Positions 29,555 through 37,347 of a stretch of 64,000 nucleotides of DNA are shown here, piece by piece. The notes beneath the pieces were generated by a model. It searched no databases, was not told the origin of the DNA, and saw nothing but the letters and a program-made list of their open reading frames with translations. Each line of letters opens with the position of its first letter. Positions within the stretch are counted from its first letter, which is position 1. The position numbers and the translations under genes were made by a program. The stretch comes from Roseiarcus fermentans (GTDB taxonomy: Bacteria; Pseudomonadota; Alphaproteobacteria; Rhizobiales; Beijerinckiaceae): contig NZ_QNRK01000010.1 of NCBI RefSeq assembly GCF_003315135.1, positions 62,001-126,000 of the forward strand, written 5' to 3'.

Positions 29555-32500
29555 TTGCAGTATCTCGAAATGGTATGGTGGTTGATGAAGAGCTTGATTG
29601 CGAACGTTCTCCAGCGAATAGGCGGCAACCACGCGCTGCAGGAGAGAATTTCCCTGATCGGCGCCTCTGAATATTTCGACCCTGATTGGTATCTTTGGCG
29701 CTACCCCGACGTCTTGAGGTCGGGTGTCGACCCGCTGTTTCACTTTTCCAAGCATGGGGACGGCGAGGGGCGGTTGCCCGGCCCTCAGTTCGATTCGCGC
29801 GCCTATGCCGAATCGTGGCCCGACAGCGCCCAGTCCGGCATGGGTCCCCTCGAACATTTCCTTCGCATCGGGCAAACCAGAGGGCGTCCCGCGCCGCCGA
29901 TCCCGGCAGAGGAATTGCATCGAGCGCGCCTGGGCAAAGAACTCCTGGCCTCCGGGCTGTTCGAAGCCGAATGGTATCGCGCTTACTATCCCGATCTTCG
30001 TGACGCAGAAATCGATGTCTTCGACCACTACCTCGATTACGGGGCGAAGGAGGAGCGTCGACCGGGGAGACAATTCAGTCCACTTCTCTATCGTATCGAG
30101 TACGCGAATGAGATGGCGCCTGACGAGAGTTGCATCGAGCACTATCTGCTCAAGGGCAGAGCCGCAGGCGCGAAGATTTTTGGCGAATCCGATTACGCCG
30201 CCTGGATTCGGCTGTTCGACACGCTCGCTGACGAGGACCTGGCCCTCATTCGCGCGGACTGCGCCTCAGGCGGCCTGCCGGCGATCGCCGTCTTTCATGT
30301 CCTCGACGCGCAAGCCTGCGATGACATAGAGGCCATCGTCACTGCTCATCGTGGCCAACTTCTTACTTCGCAAAGCACGGCCTTCGTTTTCACCCGAGAT
30401 ATCGACGAGGCGGTTCGAACGCAGACCGGCGCGGTTCTCGCCAGCTTGCCGAATGTCCTCATCTTGTCGGATTCGGGTGGCGGAGCCTCCCTGCCGCCCA
30501 CAACCGCGGCGTACATTCTCATCATGCATGGCGCCGTGCGCCTGGCGCCTCACGCACTCTATGTTTTCGCGCGCGCGGCAAAAGACGAGTCCCCCGAGTT
30601 TGCCTATTCGGACCACGACCTGATCTCTGACCAGGGCGAGAGGGCGGAACCGCGATTCAAGCCAGTGTTTTCACCGCAATACCTCAAGGAGCGCTTCTAC
30701 ACGGGACCTTGCGTGCTCGCCCGCCAATCTCGGGTCACGCCAGCGAAATTGGCGGAAATTGTCGATGACCTACGCAAAGGTCGCGCGGACGCCCTGACCG
30801 AAGCCTTGCTGGCGCCCGAGCGCAGAGCAGTCGCGCATCTCCCGTATCCGATCTATTCGCTGCCGATCGGCGCCCGCGACCTGACGCGCGCTCGGTCATT
30901 TGCGCCTCGATTCGACCCTGCGCTCCTGCCGAGCGTCAGCATCGTCATCTTGACCCGCGACCGTATCTCCCTGCTTCGCGCCTGCATCGACAGCATTCAG
31001 GCCAAGAGCACGTATCCGCGCGAAAAGGTGCAACTTGTGATTGTCGACAATGGCTCGACGACCGATGAGGCGGCAAACTATTTCGAGGAGCTTCGCTCTC
31101 TTCCCAATGTCGTGGTGATTTCCGACGGCGCCGACTTCAATTTCGCGCGGTTATGCAATTTCGGCGCACGGCGGGCGACGGGCGATGTCCTGATCCTCCT
31201 CAACAATGATACGGAAGTGATCGACCCGGGTTGGATCGAGCGCCTGGCTTCACCCTGTCTGGAAGCGGACGTCGGCGTGGTCGGCGCGAAGCTGCTCTAT
31301 CCGGACGGCGCCATTCAGCATGCCGGCTGCAATGTCGGCGTCTCGGGAGTCGCCGCCCACCGTCTCGTCGGCGTCAGGCTGGAGGAGGCAGCAAGCACGG
31401 ATGTGACGCGCGAGCTTTCGTCGGTCACGGGCGCGGCGCTCGCGGTGCGCCGCGACGTTTATCAATCCGTTGGGGGACTGGACGAGACGCTGAGAGTGGC
31501 GTTCAATGACACGACATTTTGTTTAAATTTGCTCGAGCGAGGCTACCGCAACCTCTACATTGCCGAACCGCTCCTGGTGCATCACGAGTCGAAGTCGCGC
31601 GGCTACGACACCACCGACGCGCGGCGGCGGTGGTTCTTCCGCGAGGCGATCTATACACGACAATCCTATTCCCGCGCGATTCGCAACGATCCCTATTACA
31701 GCTGCAACCTTTCGCTCCAACGTACGGACGACCTCGCCTTTCCACCTCGCCGCACGCCGCCCTGGCGGAGATCGACTGCTGGACGAAAGAAAACGGTGAT
31801 GTTTCTGAGCCAGGTGCACGCCTTCGGCCACGGCGTCCCTCTCGTCTTGAAAATGCAGGCGGAGCGGCTGGTAAAGGATGGCTTCGCGGTCATCGTTGCC
31901 GGTCCCGAGGCGCGCAATGAGTTTGATTACGAAGGGTGCCGCCGCATTGTCGCCGCGACGCCAGAGATCGCTGCAATCGTAGCTGTTCGTGAGAACGTCG
32001 ATGCCATTGTCGTTCACACGCCGCCTTTTTACTCGGTGACACGGTATCTCGGGGAGCGCCCTCTGGTCTATTTTGTCGACCACGGCGAGCCCTGCCCGGA
32101 TTTGTTCGCCGATCGGGCCGCGCGCGAGGACGTCAACAACGAGAAGCGGTTCTGCGCAGCCCTGGCTCGCCGCGTATTCGCTATCTCCGACACAATCCGT
32201 AATCAGTCTTTGCAGCCCAAGGTCGTCGTTCTGCGAAACGCCAACTCTCATATGCCGGCGTGGTCGGATGAATGGCGCGAGAGGCGCGAGACGATTCGGG
32301 AGGAGATGGGCTGGCAAAACCAATTCGTCATCTTGAATTGCTGCCGGTTCACTGAGGGCGAACGAAGATACAAGGGACTCGACAGCTATACGAGTGTGCG
32401 CGAGGAACTGTGGTTTGAGCACCCGGATACTCAGGGACGTATTGTCTTCGCGCTGGCGGGGAGGGCGGAAGAGAAAGACGTGACGGAGATGACCGAATAC

Positions 32501-32899
32501 GGGCTCTCCGTGTTCGCCAATGTTACCGACAAAAGTCTTCACGAACTTTACGCCGCTGCCGACCTTTACATGAATTTTTCCAAATGGGAGGGATACAACC
32601 TCGGTATCGCACAAGCGTTGGCCATGGGACTTCCGGTTGTCGCTTCCGACATCGAAGCCCACCGCGAGTTTCCCATCTTCGTGACGAACAGCATTCGGGT
32701 CGCAACCGAGGAAGTCCATCGCCAGTATCTAGACTTTTCACGCCTCTCGGCGTCTCGAAGCCCCCAGGTGTGGGATTGGGCGACGCCGACGATGGAACTG
32801 TCGAGACTCATTCGCGCCGACCTTTCCGAAGGGCAATTGGCTGAAGCAGCCGAATCGGCGGAGGCGGCTCCCTCACGGCTTCGATCCAGGGAGGGCTGA
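29555..32899 (+). CDS. Two-domain glycosyltransferase (GT2 plus GT4) with N-terminal WY-YPD repeats
   Basis: This 1114-residue cytosolic protein probably adds sugars to a cell-surface polysaccharide or glycan. Residues 35-215 hold tandem units of the form FDPDWYLWRYPDV...DPLFHF and FEAEWYRAYYPDL...FDHYLDYG. A GT2 domain starts near residue 458 (SVSIVILTRDRISLLRACID) with LVIVDNGSTTDE and the metal motif ILLNNDTEVIDPGW. A GT4-type domain starts near 745 (MFLSQVHAFGHGVPLVLK) and ends with FSKWEGYNLGIAQALAMGLP. The start is uncertain (ATG at 29570 and 29585 are also in frame). GC content is visibly lower than in neighbouring genes, suggesting transfer. The sugar and acceptor are unknown. Confidence 0.82.
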   Translation: MQYLEMVWWLMKSLIANVLQRIGGNHALQERISLIGASEYFDPDWYLWRYPDVLRSGVDPLFHFSKHGDGEGRLPGPQFDSRAYAESWPDSAQSGMGPLEHFLRIGQTRGRPAPPIPAEELHRARLGKELLASGLFEAEWYRAYYPDLRDAEIDVFDHYLDYGAKEERRPGRQFSPLLYRIEYANEMAPDESCIEHYLLKGRAAGAKIFGESDYAAWIRLFDTLADEDLALIRADCASGGLPAIAVFHVLDAQACDDIEAIVTAHRGQLLTSQSTAFVFTRDIDEAVRTQTGAVLASLPNVLILSDSGGGASLPPTTAAYILIMHGAVRLAPHALYVFARAAKDESPEFAYSDHDLISDQGERAEPRFKPVFSPQYLKERFYTGPCVLARQSRVTPAKLAEIVDDLRKGRADALTEALLAPERRAVAHLPYPIYSLPIGARDLTRARSFAPRFDPALLPSVSIVILTRDRISLLRACIDSIQAKSTYPREKVQLVIVDNGSTTDEAANYFEELRSLPNVVVISDGADFNFARLCNFGARRATGDVLILLNNDTEVIDPGWIERLASPCLEADVGVVGAKLLYPDGAIQHAGCNVGVSGVAAHRLVGVRLEEAASTDVTRELSSVTGAALAVRRDVYQSVGGLDETLRVAFNDTTFCLNLLERGYRNLYIAEPLLVHHESKSRGYDTTDARRRWFFREAIYTRQSYSRAIRNDPYYSCNLSLQRTDDLAFPPRRTPPWRRSTAGRKKTVMFLSQVHAFGHGVPLVLKMQAERLVKDGFAVIVAGPEARNEFDYEGCRRIVAATPEIAAIVAVRENVDAIVVHTPPFYSVTRYLGERPLVYFVDHGEPCPDLFADRAAREDVNNEKRFCAALARRVFAISDTIRNQSLQPKVVVLRNANSHMPAWSDEWRERRETIREEMGWQNQFVILNCCRFTEGERRYKGLDSYTSVREELWFEHPDTQGRIVFALAGRAEEKDVTEMTEYGLSVFANVTDKSLHELYAAADLYMNFSKWEGYNLGIAQALAMGLPVVASDIEAHREFPIFVTNSIRVATEEVHRQYLDFSRLSASRSPQVWDWATPTMELSRLIRADLSEGQLAEAAESAEAAPSRLRSREG

Positions 32900-32968
32900 A
32901 GGCGTTATCCTTGTCGGTTCCGGCCACTCTGACTAGTCTCGTGTTCGCCGATACGCGCGGAGGGGCCG

Positions 32969-33982
32969 GTGAAGATTTCAAACGAGAGAGACGCGCGGCG
33001 CCTGGTTCACTCTTATTACAAAGGATACTTGGGCCGCGAGCCGGATCCGCCGGGACTGGAGAAATACGTGAGCGCCCTCATCGGCGGCCGCTCGGCCGCC
33101 GACCTCGCCGAGGAATTTCTGGGTAGCGCCGAATTCGCAGCGCGCGTTGCAAACCTGTACGTGCCACCCGGCCACTACTATTCGCCCATCGTCAATCCCG
33201 GCGAGGCCGCTCGGCATCTTGACCGGGTCGAGGCAAGCGGACCGCACCTTTCCCTCCCGGGAATCGACGTCGACCGCGATCGTATGCTCGACGCGTGGCG
33301 AACCTTCCTGCCGTTCCTTGCGACAATCCCCTTTGGCGCGTCGCCAGGGGACGGGCTGCGCTACGGGTTCGACAACCCGGCTTACGCCTGGGGCGACGGT
33401 AGCGTCCTCCACGCCATGTTGCGCCGGAACCGCCCGAAGCGGCTGATCGAAATTGGCTCCGGTTGGTCGTCGGCCTGCACGATCGACACGATCGAGCGCT
33501 TCTTCGAAACGCCGTGCCAGGTCACATTCATCGAACCCTATCCCGAACTTCTCGATCGAGTTGTCGGTTCGACCGCTTTGAACGTGCGCCGGCTCGATAT
33601 CCCCGTCCAGCAGGCGCCGCTTGAGTTATTCCAGGAACTTGAAGCAGGCGACATTCTGTTTATCGACTCGACGCATGTGCTGCGCACAGGCAGCGACGTG
33701 TGCTTCGAGCTTCTCGAGATCGTGCCGCGCCTGAGGCCCGGCGTCTTGGTGCATTTCCACGACATGTTCTGGCCGTTCGAGTATCCGCGTTCTTGGGCGG
33801 TCGATGAAAACCGTTCGTGGAATGAAATCTACGCCGTGCGGCTCATGCTCAGCAATAATCCGCAGTGGCGAATCGTATTCTTCAACGATTATTTCTACAA
33901 GAATGCGCGGAAGGAGATCGAAGCGACCTATCCCGCCTTCCTCAATAATCCCGGCGGCGCGCTGTGGCTGGAAAAGCGTTAG
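32969..33982 (+). CDS. DUF4214 domain / class I SAM methyltransferase fusion
   Basis: This 337-residue protein begins with a DUF4214-like helical region (RLVHSYYKGYLGREPDPPGL, then EKYVSALIGGRSAADLAEEF). From about residue 100 it is a methyltransferase of the Methyltransf_24 type, with the SAM site LIEIGSGWSSACTIDTIERF, VTFIEPYPELLDRV and DILFIDSTHVLRTGSDVCFE. Such proteins sit in polysaccharide and glycan clusters and methylate sugars. It follows the glycosyltransferase after about 70 bases on the same strand and shares its lower GC, so both probably act on one glycan. The acceptor is unknown. Confidence 0.8.
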   Translation: MKISNERDARRLVHSYYKGYLGREPDPPGLEKYVSALIGGRSAADLAEEFLGSAEFAARVANLYVPPGHYYSPIVNPGEAARHLDRVEASGPHLSLPGIDVDRDRMLDAWRTFLPFLATIPFGASPGDGLRYGFDNPAYAWGDGSVLHAMLRRNRPKRLIEIGSGWSSACTIDTIERFFETPCQVTFIEPYPELLDRVVGSTALNVRRLDIPVQQAPLELFQELEAGDILFIDSTHVLRTGSDVCFELLEIVPRLRPGVLVHFHDMFWPFEYPRSWAVDENRSWNEIYAVRLMLSNNPQWRIVFFNDYFYKNARKEIEATYPAFLNNPGGALWLEKR

Positions 33983-34429
33983 GAACCAGCCGCAGGGATA
34001 ATCTCTGACCGCGACCGAATGTCGAGTTTCGGTTTGTCGAAGTGTTCGTGGCATGGGCGGCGTTCGAGGGCCGCCCGTTCGGCATGGACCGCCTTGCCTC
34101 AGCGGGCTGCGCGGGTCCGACGCTCGGCGCGGCCTTCGCCCTCCGCCGATCCACAAGGACCCTTTCGACCGGATGCTGGCGGCGCAGGCGACAATCGAGC
34201 GGCTGACGCTCGTCACCGCCGACCCGGTCCTCGCGAAATATCCCTGTTTCGTGCGCCTCGTCTGACGTCTCGCGCATGGCGCGGCGGCCGTCGCCCTTGG
34301 GAGGGCGCCGCGGTTTGATGACCCCGTTCTTGACGATCCGGCCCCGGCGCGACACAAAGCCGCCGGCCGCGCGGGCCCGGCGGCGACCGCGGCGGAGCGA
34401 CGAGGGGCAAGAAGCCGGAGGACCAGCGC
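33983..34429. other. Intergenic region with a PIN-domain remnant
   Basis: About 450 bases separate the methyltransferase from the cytochrome gene. The only recognisable item is the C-terminal remnant of a PIN-domain toxin at 34134-34265. The remaining bases give no credible gene and the GC content returns to the high level of the main chromosome. Confidence 0.55.
34134..34265 (+). pseudogene. PIN-domain toxin, C-terminal fragment
   Basis: The codons before the TGA at 34263 read LRPPPIHKDPFDRMLAAQAT, then IERLTLVTADPVLAKYPCFV. This is the C-terminal part of a PIN ribonuclease of the HRDPFDRMLIAQA...LVTAD class, with the DPFDR and TAD acidic residues. The N-terminal half, with the first acidic residues, is missing and the upstream bases give no match, so it is a fragment. 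It belongs to a different PIN subgroup from the two vapC fragments near 5.8 and 8.2 kb. Confidence 0.65.
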
Positions 34430-34825
34430 GTGCGGGGAATTCTCGTGACCATCATGTCCGCTCTGGCGCTCGCCGCTTCGGCGGGCGCGGCGCAGGCGGC
34501 GGGCGACCCGGCGGCGGGGGCTGCCACCTTCAAGCTGTGCAAGGTCTGCCATCAGGTCGGCGAAACCGCGAAAAACTTCGTCGGCCCCAATCTCAACGGC
34601 GTGGTCGGGCGCAAGGCCGGAACGGTCCCCGGCTACAATTATTCCGACGCCAACAGGAACTCCGGCCTCATCTGGGACGAGGCGACGCTGACCAAATATC
34701 TGCACAGCCCGCGCGCGGTGGTTCCCGGCACGAAAATGGCCTTCCCGGGCCTGCCGAAGGACCAGGACGTGGCCAACGTCATCGCCTATCTCGCGCAATT
34801 CGGCCCCGACGGGAAGAAGCCGTAG
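34430..34825 (+). CDS. Class I cytochrome c (c2/c-550 type), periplasmic
   Basis: This 131-residue protein is a periplasmic monohaem electron carrier. A signal peptide ends at about residue 23 (ALALAASAGAAQAAGD). Haem attachment is FKLCKVCHQVG (CKVCH) and the distal Met ligand lies in VVPGTKMAFPGLP. The pattern GPNLNGVVGRKAG...YNYSDAN is that of alphaproteobacterial cytochrome c2-like proteins. The GTG at 34430 follows GGAGGACCAGCGC with good spacing. It could serve formate- or respiration-linked electron flow, but nothing near it identifies its partner. Confidence 0.9.
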   Translation: MRGILVTIMSALALAASAGAAQAAGDPAAGAATFKLCKVCHQVGETAKNFVGPNLNGVVGRKAGTVPGYNYSDANRNSGLIWDEATLTKYLHSPRAVVPGTKMAFPGLPKDQDVANVIAYLAQFGPDGKKP

Positions 34826-34859
34826 CGGCCGCGGGACGCCTGCGGCCCGCGGCCGAAGC

Positions 34860-35747
34860 ATGATGCAATTGGATCGGCCGCGACTTCGGGTTACGCTCCC
34901 CTCCATGGCCCACGCGACGAAACCCGACCGCGATCGTCGCCGGGACGCCTTTCTCGGGCTGATCGGCGTCCGTCCCGCGATCATGGGCATTCTCAACGTC
35001 ACGCCGGACTCGTTTTCCGACGGCGGACGGTTCCTGTCGCTCGACCTGGCGCTGGCGCAGGCCGAGAAGCTGGTCGCCGACGGCGCCGACATCGTCGACG
35101 TCGGGGCGGAGTCGACGCGGCCCGGCCACACGCCGGTTCCGCTCGAGGAGGAGTGGCGGCGCCTCGAGCCGGTGCTCGGGCCGCTGCTCGCCCGTATTTC
35201 CGCGCCCGTGTCGATCGACACATCCAAGGCGGCAATCGCCCGCCGGGCGATCGCGCTCGGCGTCAGCGTCGTCAACGACGTCTGGGGCCTGCAGAAGGAC
35301 CCAGACATGGCGGGCGTGGTCGCGGAGGGCGAAGCGGCGGTGGTGATGATGCACAACCGCGCCGCGGTCGATCCGGAGATCGACATCGTGGCCGACATGC
35401 TGACCTTCTTCGAGCGGTCGCTCGCGCTCGCCGACCGGGCGGGGATTCCTCGCGCGCGCATGCTGATCGATCCCGGCGTCGGCTTCGGCAAGACCAAAGG
35501 CCAGAACTTGCAGGCGCTCAAGGCGACCCCCCGGCTCGTCGCGGCGTTCGGCCTGCCGGCGCTGATCGGCGTCTCGCGAAAACGCCTGTTCGGCGACCTG
35601 CTCGGCGCCGGCGTCGAGAGCCGGCTGATCGGCACGCTCGCCGCCAACCTCGCGACGCTGGCGCTCGGCGCCGCCGTCTTTCGCGTCCACGACGTCGCCG
35701 AGCACGCCGCGGCCTTCAAGGTTGTCCATGCCATCGAAACCGCCTGA
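34860..35747 (+). CDS. folP: Dihydropteroate synthase
   Basis: FolP (295 residues from 34860) joins p-aminobenzoate to hydroxymethyl-dihydropterin pyrophosphate in folate synthesis. Motifs are IMGILNVTPDSFSDGGRF, VDVGAESTRPGHTPVPLEEE, VSIDTSKAAIARRAI, VNDVWGL, LIDPGVGFGKTKGQNL and LIGVSRKRLFGDLLG, in the usual order. The first ATG at 34860 has no clear ribosome site; an in-frame ATG at 34905 (MAHATKPDRD) is a good alternative. It overlaps folK by 20 bases. In many relatives folB lies between folP and folK; here it does not. Confidence 0.94.
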   Translation: MMQLDRPRLRVTLPSMAHATKPDRDRRRDAFLGLIGVRPAIMGILNVTPDSFSDGGRFLSLDLALAQAEKLVADGADIVDVGAESTRPGHTPVPLEEEWRRLEPVLGPLLARISAPVSIDTSKAAIARRAIALGVSVVNDVWGLQKDPDMAGVVAEGEAAVVMMHNRAAVDPEIDIVADMLTFFERSLALADRAGIPRARMLIDPGVGFGKTKGQNLQALKATPRLVAAFGLPALIGVSRKRLFGDLLGAGVESRLIGTLAANLATLALGAAVFRVHDVAEHAAAFKVVHAIETA

Positions 35748-36231
35748 TCCGGTCGAGGTGGCGCTCGGTCTCGGCGGCAACGTCGGCGATCCCGTCGGCT
35801 CGATCCGCGCCGCGATCGACGCGCTCGGCAGCCGCGACGTGGTCGCGATCGCCGCCGTCTCCTCGCTCTGGCGCACGGCGCCGTGGGGCGGCGTGCCGCA
35901 GCCGGATTACGCCAACGCCTGCGCGATCGGAACGACGCGGCTCGCGCCGCTGGCGCTCCTCGACGCGGTCAAGGCGATCGAGCGCGACCTCGGGCGGGTC
36001 GACACCGTACGCTGGGGACCGCGGGTGATCGACATCGACATTCTCTTCTACGGCGACGCCGCGCATGCCGACGAGCGGCTCGTCCTGCCCCACAGGGAGC
36101 TGATGCGCCGCGCCTTCGTGCTCGTCCCGCTGGCGGAAATCGCGCCCGACCGGACGGTCGCGGGCGTCCGGATCGCCGACGCGGCGCGCGCGATCGGACG
36201 CGAAGGCGTGCGGCCCTGGGAGGAGGGGTAG
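35728..36231 (+). CDS. folK: 6-hydroxymethyl-7,8-dihydropterin pyrophosphokinase
   Basis: FolK (167 residues) activates hydroxymethyl-dihydropterin with ATP for FolP. The signatures are EVALGLGGNVGDPVGSIRAA at the N terminus, SSLWRTAPWGGVPQPDYANA, and the catalytic GPRVIDIDILFYGDA with its Asp pair, followed by LPHRELMRRAFVLVPLAEIA. The ATG at 35728 lies inside the folP end, and a TTG two codons upstream is another possible start. The pair folP-folK is co-transcribed. Confidence 0.93.
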   Translation: MPSKPPDPVEVALGLGGNVGDPVGSIRAAIDALGSRDVVAIAAVSSLWRTAPWGGVPQPDYANACAIGTTRLAPLALLDAVKAIERDLGRVDTVRWGPRVIDIDILFYGDAAHADERLVLPHRELMRRAFVLVPLAEIAPDRTVAGVRIADAARAIGREGVRPWEEG

Positions 36232-36596
36232 TCGGTACGCCGCCAACATCCGGCGCCTTTTTTCCGCCTTCCGGCGCCGCGGCGCCCGCCTCCCTCGCCG
36301 ACGGGCGCTTTCGGGTATGTCTCGACCGCTGTCGGAACGCCGGACAATGTCGCAGCGGCGAGCCCCGTTGGCGTCGCGGGACTCGGACGGGAACACCGAG
36401 CCGCACAGAGCGTTCGTCGGCGTCGGCCAGCCTGGAAGTCTTCGTTTCCTGCTGAAGATAGTTGACCACTATTGCGGCTGGAGATTGCAATTCATTGCAA
36501 GCTGCGTCATTTTGACGAATTGTGTTTATTGCCGTCGATGTAGAACTATCATCACGACAATACAGTTGGGCGGCGACGCAAAACGAGGAGCGAGCG
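36232..36596. other. Intergenic region with operator-like repeats
   Basis: This gap of 365 bases after folK has no credible gene. The second half (about 36440-36590) is markedly AT-richer and holds the palindromes at 36485-36517, so it is probably the promoter of the small gene at 36597. Confidence 0.5.
36485..36517. promoter_or_regulatory. Palindrome cluster upstream of a small gene
   Basis: Two self-complementary TTGCAA boxes are separated by TTCA (36485-36500), giving a 16-base structure. It is followed by CGTCA-TTT-TGACG (36505-36517), a perfect inverted repeat. Both stand about 80-110 bases before the ATG at 36597, a usual operator or activator position. Confidence 0.45.
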
Positions 36597-36797
36597 ATGC
36601 TTGCGACGGACTTGAATTTGGAAAGCGCAGCATCAGAGCCCAATGGCGTCGTTGACGTCTTCGTTGGCGAAGACGGGCGGATGTCGGGCAAGCTGCTCCG
36701 TCGAGACCATCATGCCGACAGGACAACGGGTTCCGTCGCGGAGCCGGCGGCCGCGGCGACGCTCGCCGAAGCCGCGTGGGCCCTCATGAACGTCTGA
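36597..36797 (+). CDS. Small hypothetical protein
   Basis: This 66-residue protein starts MLATDLNLESAASEPNGVVD and ends AAATLAEAAWALMNV. It is acidic at the N terminus, has no signal peptide or membrane segment, and shows no motif I recognise. The ATG follows AACGAGGAGCGAGCG, a good ribosome site, and an AT-rich region with palindromes lies upstream, which supports a real gene. It is followed after 45 bases by another small gene on the same strand. Confidence 0.6.
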   Translation: MLATDLNLESAASEPNGVVDVFVGEDGRMSGKLLRRDHHADRTTGSVAEPAAAATLAEAAWALMNV

Positions 36798-36842
36798 CAG
36801 TCCCCGATCCTCGTTTTGTCCCGTTGTTCAAGAGATTTCGCC

Positions 36843-37010
36843 ATGACCCGTCCCGTCGCCGTCCCGATCTGCATTCAGTTCAAGGTGTTCGTCAGAGGCG
36901 ACGACGGCGCCTGGCGCGTCGCCTCCTCGCACGTCAATCCGCGCGACGCCGACGAGGCGGCGAACCGGCTGATTGTCCGCGACGGCTGCATCGCCCGCGT
37001 CATGATGTGA
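36843..37010 (+). CDS. Small hypothetical protein
   Basis: This 55-residue protein (MTRPVAVPICIQFKVFVRGD, then GAWRVASSHVNPRDADEAAN) is soluble and has alternating charged and hydrophobic residues like a small beta-alpha fold. No family is recognised. It follows the small gene at 36597 after 45 bases. The ribosome site is weak. The coherent sequence and codon use support it, but the evidence is limited. Confidence 0.5.
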   Translation: MTRPVAVPICIQFKVFVRGDDGAWRVASSHVNPRDADEAANRLIVRDGCIARVMM

Positions 37011-37347
37011 CCGGCGCAGGGATCGTCGCGGATCGCCTTCGTCGTCTTGCTCCGCGAGGAGCGCTGGCGCCGGCCCGGGGCGCCGATCGCCGACGCGCCT
37101 CCCGAAAGGCTGGATTAATTTCGCCGCAGCCCCGACAATGCGGCCGGGCGGCGCGCGGAATCGGTTTCATGGGCTCGAGGGACGGCTGGATGTCGCGGCG
37201 CGCGGCTCGACGCGTCGCCGCCGCCCGGCTCTGTCCAGGCCGACGGCCGCCCGGCTCGCGGGTCGCGACCGGACCACGCGCGCCCTCGGCCGCGTTTCAG
37301 GCGGAGGCGGGCGTGACAGGGTCGCGCCGGACCCGGGAGAGGACGCG
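37011..37347. other. Intergenic region, no gene seen
   Basis: The 337 bases before the MfnB/FolB fusion gene contain only Arg-rich chance frames. I see no operator, RNA gene or repeat here apart from the GGGAGAGGACGCG ribosome site directly before the ATG at 37348. Confidence 0.45.
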
